From assembly GCF_035918015.1 (NCBI RefSeq), contig NZ_CP109132.1:1860001-1924000 (forward strand): 64,000 bases of DNA, given 5' to 3'. A program made the translations under genes and the position numbers. The notes below the pieces were generated by a model. It was given only the letters and a program-made list of their open reading frames with translations, did no database searches and was not told the origin of the DNA. The stretch is from Streptomyces sp. NBC_01754 (GTDB taxonomy: Bacteria > Actinomycetota > Actinomycetes > Streptomycetales > Streptomycetaceae). Shown piece by piece: positions 1 to 7,200 of this stretch (position 1 is the stretch's first letter; each line of letters opens with the position of its first letter).

Positions 1-65
1 CGGGCGACCGGGCGCGGCTCGACGGGCTGCTGGCGGACGGCAGCCGGGTGCGGGCCCTGCGCTGA
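1..65 (+). CDS. 3' end of an unidentified gene (partial)
   Basis: An open frame enters from the left edge and ends at the TGA at 63-65. Only about 20 codons are visible, ending in RVRALR. Third positions are almost all G or C, as in real genes of this chromosome, and the next gene starts 20 bases later on the same strand. The piece is too short to name a family. Confidence 0.4.
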   Translation, partial: GDRARLDGLLADGSRVRALR

Positions 66-85
66 GCCCCCGATAGGCTGTCGGC

Positions 86-895
86 ATGACGACCCGGGTG
101 CGGCGCAGGATGGGCGTCGACGAGCGCGGGGCCCAGCTGATCGGCGTCGCCCTGGAGTTGTTCGCCCACCGCTCGCCCGACGAGGTGTCGATCGACGAGA
201 TCGCGGCCGCGGCGGGCATCTCGCGGCCGCTGGTCCACCACTACTTCCCCGGGAAGCAGAGCCTGTACGAGGCGGCGCTCGGCCGGGCCGCCGACGAGCT
301 GGCGGGACGGTTCGCGGAGGCCCACGAAGGGCCCCTGGGGGCACGGCTGCTGCGGGTGATGGTCCGGTTCTTCGACTTCGTCGAGGAGCACGGGCCGGGC
401 TTCTCCGCGTTGCTGCGCGGCGGTCCCCCGAGCGGGTCGTCGACCGCCGACGCGGTGATCGACGGGGTGCGGGAGGCCGCGTACGGGCAGATCCTGTCCC
501 ACCTCCAGGTGGTGTCGCCGCCGCCCGCTCGGCTGGAACTCCTGGTCCGTTCCTGGGTGTCGCTTGCCGAGTCGACGGCGCTGCTCTGGCTGGACGGGCG
601 GCGCGTGCCGCGGGCGGAGCTGGAGTCGCAGCTGGTGCAGGACTTCGCCGCGCTGGCCTGGGTGAGCGCCGCCCACGACCGGGATATGGCCGCCATCGTG
701 CTGCGGGTCTTCTCGCGGGAGCCGCCGGACGGCCCGTTCGGCGACCTGCTCGGCCGGCTCTCCGCCCTCGCGCCGTCCGCCGCCCCGGCCGTGCCACCAC
801 GGCGGACGGCCTCGTCATCGGATCTGACCAGATCTGCGGCGCCGTCGGATCGGGCCCCGGAAGGTCAGGGTTCGTCGGACGCCCGCCCGCGTTGA
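86..895 (+). CDS. TetR/AcrR family transcriptional regulator
   Basis: A 269-residue regulator with an N-terminal TetR helix-turn-helix at about residues 15-60 (ELFAHRSPDEVSIDEIAAAAGISRPLVHHYF). The rest is the helical ligand-binding and dimer domain. The C-terminal 30 residues are a low-complexity Ala/Pro/Ser tail that is probably disordered. It follows the partial gene at the left edge by 20 bp and is convergent with the oxidoreductase at 905-1510, only 9 bp away. The ligand and target are not evident. Confidence 0.85.
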   Translation: MTTRVRRRMGVDERGAQLIGVALELFAHRSPDEVSIDEIAAAAGISRPLVHHYFPGKQSLYEAALGRAADELAGRFAEAHEGPLGARLLRVMVRFFDFVEEHGPGFSALLRGGPPSGSSTADAVIDGVREAAYGQILSHLQVVSPPPARLELLVRSWVSLAESTALLWLDGRRVPRAELESQLVQDFAALAWVSAAHDRDMAAIVLRVFSREPPDGPFGDLLGRLSALAPSAAPAVPPRRTASSSDLTRSAAPSDRAPEGQGSSDARPR

Positions 896-904
896 ACCGG
901 TGCG

Positions 905-1510
905 TCACGCCTTGAGTTCGCGGAATGCCGAGACGCCGGCCATCAGCAGGGTGGCTTCCCAGAGGCGGACGGCGTCCGCTCGCGCGGGGGTGGCGTCGAG
1001 GACGGGGCCGAAGAACGCTCGTCGGGTGTCGTCGGGTGTGGTGACGGCCAGGACGGGGGTACCGATCCGGGCGTCGATCCGGTCGACGCCGGCGTGGTGC
1101 GAGGCGCGCAGTGCCTGGTCGTAGTCGGTGGCGGTACCGGCCTCGCCGAGCGCGGTGGGCAGTCCGCTGCGGCGTAGGGCTTCGTCGATGTCGCCGATCC
1201 ACTCGCGCTCGGTGCCGTCAGGCTCGGTCCACAGTGCGGCGTAGAACGTGCCGAGTGCGGTATGTCCGTGCTCGGTCTGGACGGCCGCCGCGACGCGGGC
1301 GGGAATCCACAGATAGCCGTGCGGGTCGCCTTCGGGGTCGTCGTCGCGATGCTCGTTGAGCACCGCCAGGCTCATCACCCACCAGCGCACCTGGAGCGCC
1401 ACCTGGTCGGCGACCTGGGCGATCCAGCGTGCGGTGTGGCGGGTGAGCGGGCAGGCCGGGTCGAGCCAGAAGTCGACGCTCCAGCCCGCCTCGGTGGTCG
1501 TGCCGGTCAT
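905..1510 (-). CDS. Mycothiol-dependent nitroreductase (Rv2466c/DsbA-like) family protein, CPLT active site
   Basis: A thioredoxin-fold protein of 201 residues. The opening VDFWLDPACPLTRHTARWI, the later VMSLAVLNEHRDD, YDQALRASHHAG, IGTPVLAV and FFGPVL match the actinobacterial Rv2466c-like nitroreductases, which use mycothiol. Those enzymes have a CPWC redox motif. Here it reads CPLT, so Cys19 is kept but the second cysteine is Thr, which suggests a monothiol mechanism. I chose the ATG at 1510 because it overlaps the stop of the upstream TetR gene as ATGA, which implies translational coupling. Longer upstream starts would lie inside the TetR gene. The TetR protein upstream probably controls it. 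Confidence 0.8.
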   Translation of the reverse strand: MTGTTTEAGWSVDFWLDPACPLTRHTARWIAQVADQVALQVRWWVMSLAVLNEHRDDDPEGDPHGYLWIPARVAAAVQTEHGHTALGTFYAALWTEPDGTEREWIGDIDEALRRSGLPTALGEAGTATDYDQALRASHHAGVDRIDARIGTPVLAVTTPDDTRRAFFGPVLDATPARADAVRLWEATLLMAGVSAFRELKA

Positions 1511-2115
1511 GGCCTCGGTTCCGATCCCGGACGTGCGCCAGCCGTGGTGGTGACCCCCTGTTCCAGGGTGCGGGTCACGGTCGCGGTGACGTCGAACTTG
1601 GCGAGGGCACCCCGTTCGACCTGTTCGAAGGCGGTGTAGGTCACTCCCCAGAGGACTTGCTGGATCCATTCGGCGCTGAGCTGGTCGTCGAGGACGCCCT
1701 CGGCCTGTCCGCGGCGGATGAGGTCGAGCACCGGGTCGTGCGGTGCCGGAAGGTCAGGCTCGAGGGTGGGGGCGACATCGCGCACCAGGGACTGGTCACC
1801 GAAGACGAACATGATCGCATCGCTTGCCGAGGCCAGGGCCGCGATCACACGGCGCATGGCGTCAAGCGGGTGTCCTTTGCCGGGGTCCGCTTCGACGATG
1901 GCGCCACCGATGGCTTCCAGAGCGTGCTCGGTGGCGGCGCGCAGCAGACCGTCGCGTTCCGGGAAGTAGCGGTGCAGGGTCGTGCGGCCGACCTCCGCGG
2001 CCTCGGCGACCTGGGGCAACGTGGCTGTCCGGTCGCGCGCCCAGACACGCACCGCGGCAGTCACAATGGCCCGTTCAGTTCGGTTCCGGGCACTGGAGGT
2101 CTGCTTCGCACTCAT
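1507..2115 (-). CDS. TetR family transcriptional regulator
   Basis: A 202-residue TetR protein. The helix-turn-helix lies at about residues 15-58 (AEAAEVGRTTLHRYFPERDGLL). It is first in a two-gene unit, and its stop overlaps the start of the thioredoxin-fold oxidoreductase (ATGA at 1507-1510). It is transcribed divergently from the DrrAB-like ABC exporter at 2208, with a 92-bp shared region that contains an imperfect palindrome. Such an arrangement usually means the regulator represses itself and the divergent exporter. The inducer is unknown. Confidence 0.85.
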   Translation of the reverse strand: MSAKQTSSARNRTERAIVTAAVRVWARDRTATLPQVAEAAEVGRTTLHRYFPERDGLLRAATEHALEAIGGAIVEADPGKGHPLDAMRRVIAALASASDAIMFVFGDQSLVRDVAPTLEPDLPAPHDPVLDLIRRGQAEGVLDDQLSAEWIQQVLWGVTYTAFEQVERGALAKFDVTATVTRTLEQGVTTTAGARPGSEPRP

Positions 2116-2164
2116 GGCCCGATGGTATCAGCGACACCCGCAAAGGGCGCTTGCACCTCCCTGG

Positions 2165-2182
2165 TGGAAGTTTGAAGTTCCA
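2165..2182. promoter_or_regulatory. Candidate TetR operator between the TetR gene and the ABC exporter
   Basis: An 18-bp imperfect palindrome, TGGAAGTTTGAAGTTCCA, in which 14 of 18 positions match the reverse complement. It lies in the 92-bp divergent intergenic region, 26 bp before the ABC ATPase start. Its position and symmetry suit a TetR dimer site. Assignment to the adjacent regulator is inference. Confidence 0.4.
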
Positions 2183-2207
2183 TTAAGGGTCGCCTACAGT
2201 CCGCATC

Positions 2208-3224
2208 ATGAGTGCGGAGAAGATAATTCGGGCCGAGGGTCTGCGTCGAACCTTCAAGGTGGGCAAGGGGACGATCGAGGCGGTGCGCGACGTCAGTTTC
2301 GATGTCGCGCCCGGTGAGCTGCTGGCGCTGCTCGGGCCGAACGGTGCGGGCAAGTCCACCACCTTGAGGATGCTGACCACGCTGCTGCCGCCCACTGCGG
2401 GCCGCGTGCACATCGCAGGCTTCGACGTGGCGCGCGAACCGGGCCGGGTGCGTGCGGCGATCGGATACGTGGGACAGAAGAACGCCTGCGGGGAGAACCA
2501 CCGCGTCCGTGAGGAGCTCATCACTCAGGCGCGCTGCCACGGTCTCCGGCTCCGTGACGCGCGGCGCCGGGCCGACGAGGTCCTGGAGCTCCTGGACATC
2601 AGCGACCTCGCCGCCCGCGTCCCCGGAAGTCTCTCGGGCGGGCAGCGACGGCGCGTGGACATCGCCCTCGGGCTCATACACGACCCGAGCGTGCTCCTCC
2701 TCGACGAACCCACCACCGGCCTCGATCCCCATAGCCGCGCCGCCCTGTGGGATCAGATCCGACACCTGCGCAGCGAGCACGGCATCACGACCCTGCTGAC
2801 CACCCACTACCTCGACGAAGCCGACAAGACGGCCGAGCGGATCGTCATCGTCGATCAAGGGCGGGTCGTCGCCGACGGCACCGCGGCCGCTCTCAAGGCC
2901 GGCCTGGCCGGCGACCGGATACACATCACCACACCGGACACCGACTCGGCACGTGCCGCCGCACGCCTGGCCGGTCAGATGGCAGGCGCGTGCGAGGTCA
3001 CGGCCGAAGGGCGGACCGTGCACGTCCGGATCGCCGATGCCGACGCCGCGCTACCTGCCTACCTGCGGCTGCTGCACCACCACGCGATCACGGTCACGCA
3101 CGCCGGCATGCGCCGACCGTCGCTCGACGACGTCTTCGTCCACCTCACCGGCCGCAGGCTCGAAGACACCGGCCACGCCTACGAGACCACCGGCACCGAA
3201 CCGATCGGAGCAGCCCATGCCTAA
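2208..3224 (+). CDS. ABC exporter ATP-binding protein, DrrA type
   Basis: The ATPase half of a two-component ABC-2 exporter, 338 residues. Visible parts are Walker A GPNGAGKST (about 43-51), signature LSGGQ (142-146), Walker B VLLLDEP (162-168), D-loop GLDP and switch histidine LLTTH (around 200). The C-terminal extension past residue 225 is typical of DrrA proteins and ends with SLDDVFVHLTGR. The Q-loop segment (YVGQKNACGENH) departs from the usual DrrA TGQ sequence. The permease gene overlaps its 3' end by 8 bp, so the two are co-translated. The divergent TetR gene suggests a drug or metabolite exporter. Confidence 0.9.
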   Translation: MSAEKIIRAEGLRRTFKVGKGTIEAVRDVSFDVAPGELLALLGPNGAGKSTTLRMLTTLLPPTAGRVHIAGFDVAREPGRVRAAIGYVGQKNACGENHRVREELITQARCHGLRLRDARRRADEVLELLDISDLAARVPGSLSGGQRRRVDIALGLIHDPSVLLLDEPTTGLDPHSRAALWDQIRHLRSEHGITTLLTTHYLDEADKTAERIVIVDQGRVVADGTAAALKAGLAGDRIHITTPDTDSARAAARLAGQMAGACEVTAEGRTVHVRIADADAALPAYLRLLHHHAITVTHAGMRRPSLDDVFVHLTGRRLEDTGHAYETTGTEPIGAAHA

Positions 3225-4005
3225 GCTCCTCCACGACACCGCCACGGTCTTCTCCCGCGAGATCACGCCCGAGCTACGCTCCCCGGTCAGCATCGTCCTC
3301 GCCATGGGACAGCCTTTGCTGTTCCTCGTCCTGTTCGGCTCGATGCTCGTCGGCACCGAAGCCGGCTCCGAAGCCGGCCTCGGAGCCGGTACCGGAGCCG
3401 GTACCGGCGACGTCTGGCAGTGGTTCGTCCCCGGCATCCTCGTGATGATGTGCCTCATGGGGCCGCTCTCGGCCGGTCACAGCATGCTCAAGGAACTGGC
3501 CGGGGGACAGATGGAACGCTTCCTCGTCACCCCCGTCAGCCGCACGTCACTCATCCTCGGACGCACCGCCAAGGACACCGCCACCCTGTTCGCCCAGGCG
3601 GTCCTCATCACCGCCGTCGCCATCCCGCTGGGCATGGAACTCCACCTGACCGGCGTCCTGGCCGCCATGGTGCTGCTGATCGTCATGGCGGTCGGACTCA
3701 GTGCCCTGTCCTACATCCTGGCCATCGCCTCACTGCCCAGCGGCAACCTGTTCTGGATGGTCACCCAGATGCTGGTCTTCCCGCTCACGCTGCTCTCCGG
3801 CATCCTCCTGCCGGTCGACACCGCACCGGGATGGCTGAGCACGGCCGCCATGGTCAACCCCGTCACGTACGTCGTCGACGCCGCCCGTGCCCTGTTCGCC
3901 GGCGACTTCCTCGACGTCTCCGTGCTCCACGGTGCCCTCGCCGCAACGGTGATCGCCACCATCGGGCCGGCCCTCTCCGCCCGTGCCATGAAACGCGGCC
4001 TCTGA
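3217..4005 (+). CDS. ABC-2 type exporter permease, DrrB type
   Basis: The membrane half of the exporter, 262 residues with about six hydrophobic segments of the ABC-2 fold. The start at 3217 overlaps the ATPase gene and puts MPKLLHDTATVF at the N-terminus, as in related permeases. The typical segment FPLTLLSGILLPVDTAPGWL is present. Between the first two membrane segments lies a repetitive acidic Gly/Ala/Thr loop (TEAGSEAGLGAGTGAGTGD), encoded by short imperfect DNA repeats at about 3353-3411. It is not needed for the fold and is probably surface exposed. Confidence 0.88.
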   Translation: MPKLLHDTATVFSREITPELRSPVSIVLAMGQPLLFLVLFGSMLVGTEAGSEAGLGAGTGAGTGDVWQWFVPGILVMMCLMGPLSAGHSMLKELAGGQMERFLVTPVSRTSLILGRTAKDTATLFAQAVLITAVAIPLGMELHLTGVLAAMVLLIVMAVGLSALSYILAIASLPSGNLFWMVTQMLVFPLTLLSGILLPVDTAPGWLSTAAMVNPVTYVVDAARALFAGDFLDVSVLHGALAATVIATIGPALSARAMKRGL

Positions 4006-4152
4006 GGTCGGACGAGGGAGGTCGATCACGGCCGTGGGGACCGTCGTCACCCCCCGCAAGAGAGGTGGGTCTCCACGCCTCCGCGTCCGCTCAGCGGCCC
4101 CGGCTTCGCGTCGGCCCGTCGGCCACGCGGGGTTCCTCCCCCGTACCGCAGC

Positions 4153-4205
4153 GGCCGGCTCCGGCCCCGGTCCCGTAGGCGGGGAACGCGGGGCCGGAGC
4201 CGGCC
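4153..4205. terminator. Bidirectional hairpin terminator
   Basis: A perfect 16-bp stem (arms 4153-4168 and 4190-4205) with a 21-nt loop. It lies between the end of the ABC permease (4005) and the convergent end of the amylopullulanase (4233). The rest of the 227-bp gap holds nothing else I recognise. Confidence 0.7.
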
Positions 4206-4232
4206 GATGGGTGGGCGGTGGCGGCCGGCGCC

Positions 4233-7200
4233 TCAGCCCCGGGTGAACACGGCGACCGTGCGTCCCGGGACGGTGAAGCCGCCCTTGGCGCGGTCGTACG
4301 CCGCCTTCTTGACGGTCCGGTCCGCGCCGGAGGCCTGGACGGGGTGCAGCGCGTACCGGGTGCCGGCCAGCTCCGGGACGCGCTGGCTCTGTACCCCGGG
4401 GGTGGCGTTCAGGACGACGACCAGCTTGCCCAGGCGCATGGTGATCACGCCGGGCGTCTCCTTCGTGCCCGAGAGCGGGAAGGACAGGGCCTTCTGGACC
4501 TGCGCCGCGGTGGCGAGGCCGAAGTCCTTCTCGGTGGTGCGGATGGTCAGCAGGTCCTGGTACGCGGCGGACGTGCCGGTGATCTCGGCGCATCCGGGGC
4601 GCAGGGCGTCGGAGGCCAGCAGCGGCTTGCCGTAGGACCACTTGTCCTGGTTGTCGGCGGCCGGCGGCAGTCCGCGGCCGAAGCCGTTGCCCTTGCGGCA
4701 GTCCCAGTGCAGGGCGTTGAACCAGTCGCCGCTGTCGTAGGAGTTGCGGTCCAGCGACTTGGAGCGCAGCAGGTCGGTGCCCGCCTGGGAGAGCGAGGGC
4801 CCCTGGGAGAGGGTGGCGGTCGCCATCGCCAGGACCTGCATACGGGCCCGGTCGGCCGCCGTGGTCGCGGCGGGCAGCTTGAAGGCGAGGGCGTCGTAGA
4901 GGGTTTCGTTGTCGTGGGCGTCGGCGTAGGCGAGGGCGTCGCCGGGGGCGGCCGCGTACCCGGCGGGGGCGCCGTTGTAGTCGACGGCCGAGCCCTTGAC
5001 CGTGCGGCCCCGGGTGTCGGTGAAGGTGAAGTCGGCGAGGTTGCCGGTGAGACCGACCTTGATGAGGTCCTGGTAGTGGAGCAGCCGGGTCTTCTGCTCG
5101 GCCGCCGTGCCGTTGGCGGGCGAGGTGTTGGGGTCGGTGTGGAGGCCGGAGGCGAAGCCCTGGACGCCGGGGTCCTCGTCGAACGGGCCGCCGCCGCGTA
5201 CAGCGTCGCGGGCCCGGTCGGAGAAGGTCGCGATGCCGGTTCCCGCCATGTTCTCCTGGGTGGCCTGGACGAAGCGGGCGTCGTCGGCGACCTCCCCGAA
5301 GTTCCAGCCCTCGCCGTACAGGACGATCTTCTTCCCGTCCACGCCGTCCTTGGCGGGAGTCAGCGCGTCCAGCGCCTTGCGGACGGCCAGGATGTTGGCC
5401 TTGGGGTGGTGTCCCATCAGATCGAAGCGGAAGCCGTCGACCTTGTACTCCTTGGCCCAGGTGACGACCGAGTCCACGACGAGCTTGCCCATCATGGTGT
5501 TCTCGGTCGCCGTGTCGGCGCAGCAGGTGGAGGTGGCGACGGTGCCGTCCTCCAGGAGCCGCTGGTAGTAGCCGGGCACGATCCTGTCGAGAACGGACTT
5601 GTCGTCCTGTCCGGAGGCGACGGTGTGGTTGTAGACGACGTCCATCACGGTGCGCAGCCCGGCCCCGTTGAGCCCCTGGACCATCCGCCGGAACTCGACG
5701 GTGCGCTTCGTGCCGTTCGGGTCGGAGGCGTAGGAGCCCTCGGGAACGGTGTAGTGCAGCGGGTCGTAGCCCCAGTTGTAGGCGTCCTCGGCGGCGGATT
5801 CGGCGATGCAGGCCTGCTGTTCCGGGGAGTCGGGGGCGTAGGCGGGCAGGTCGCAGGCGGGCTTCTTCCGGTCCGGCTTCTTCTCGGGGATCGTCCCGAT
5901 GTCGAAGGCGGGCAGCAGGTGCACATGGCTGGTACCGGAGTCCGCCAGCTCCTTGAGGTGCTTCATCCCGTCGGAGCGGGTGTCGGTGAACGCCAGGTAC
6001 TCACCGGGGTGTCGGGAGGTGGGGTCCGTGACCGAGAAGTCGCGGATGTGGAGTTCCTGGATCTGCGCGTCGCGCAGCGGGACGGCCGCGGGCTTCTTCA
6101 GGGCGGACCAGCCGCGCGGCGCCAGCTTCGGGTCGGTGAGGTCGACGACGAGGCTGCGGGCGGAGTCGGTGGTCAGGGCGGTGGAGTAGGGATCGGTGAC
6201 CTTGTTGGTGACCGTCTTGCCCACGGTGGGCGCCCAGACGTCCACGACGTACCGGTAGGGCTTGCCCGTCCAGTTCTTCTTGCCGGTGACGGACCAGACG
6301 CCGGTGCGGTCGTCGCGCCGCATCGGGACGGTACGGCCGTCGAGCTCGAGGGCGACGGTACGGGCGGTGGGCGCCCAGAGGGAGAGGGCCGGGGTGCCCT
6401 TGCGGAAGACCGGGCCGAGCGCGGCCTTGCTCGCGGCCTTCCCGTACAGGTCGTCCAGCACACCCGCGGTCTGGACGCCGGTGGCGGCGAGCAGGGCGCC
6501 GTTGGCGGCGCGCTGGGTGGCGATCAGCTGGCCGCGCAGGGACGCGCGGACCCTGTCCCGGTCGCGGGGATCGACGGTGAAGGCGGGGTACTCGGCCAGG
6601 TGGGGGTACTTCGCCTTCTGGGCGGCGGTCAGCTCGGTGGTACCGAGCCGGAGCCACCGGCCCTCGTCGCTCAGTGCCCCGTCCACGACGGAGATCCCGC
6701 CGTTCCCCGCGTACACCAGCTGCTGGCTGGTGGCGGCGGTCGCCTTCACCTTCCAGACGACGGTGTCCGCGTCGATCCACTGGGCCTCGGCCTTGGTGAG
6801 GTCGGGCGCGGGGACGCCTCCGGTCTGGGGCAGCAGGTATCCCGGCTTCCCGCCGAGCATCCACACCTCGTGCCCGTAGGTGGCGAGGTCCAGGGACTGG
6901 TCGCTGGACACGTCCTTCTCGTCGCCCTTGTGGAGGATGTAGCTGAGCGAGGTGGCGCCGTCGGTGAGCGGCACCTCGAAGGTGGCCCCGAAGGCGTCGG
7001 TGCTCACCGGCCGGAGGGGTTCGGCCCAGTCGGTGGGGTCGGCGGCGCCGTTCCAGGTGTGCAGGCCCCAGCCGTCGTAGTCGCCGTCGGCCCGGTGGTG
7101 GTGCAGGACGGCCTTGGAGGTGTCCTGCGGCGGGTCGGCGCCTTCGGGTGCCTCGGTGGCCTGGCCGCCGTCGCCCTGCTCGATCCAGACCTGACCGGTC

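Noticed and set aside
3353..3411. A tandem repeat marking a frameshift in the DrrB-like permease
   Set aside because: The frame is intact on both sides. The repeat only lengthens a loop.
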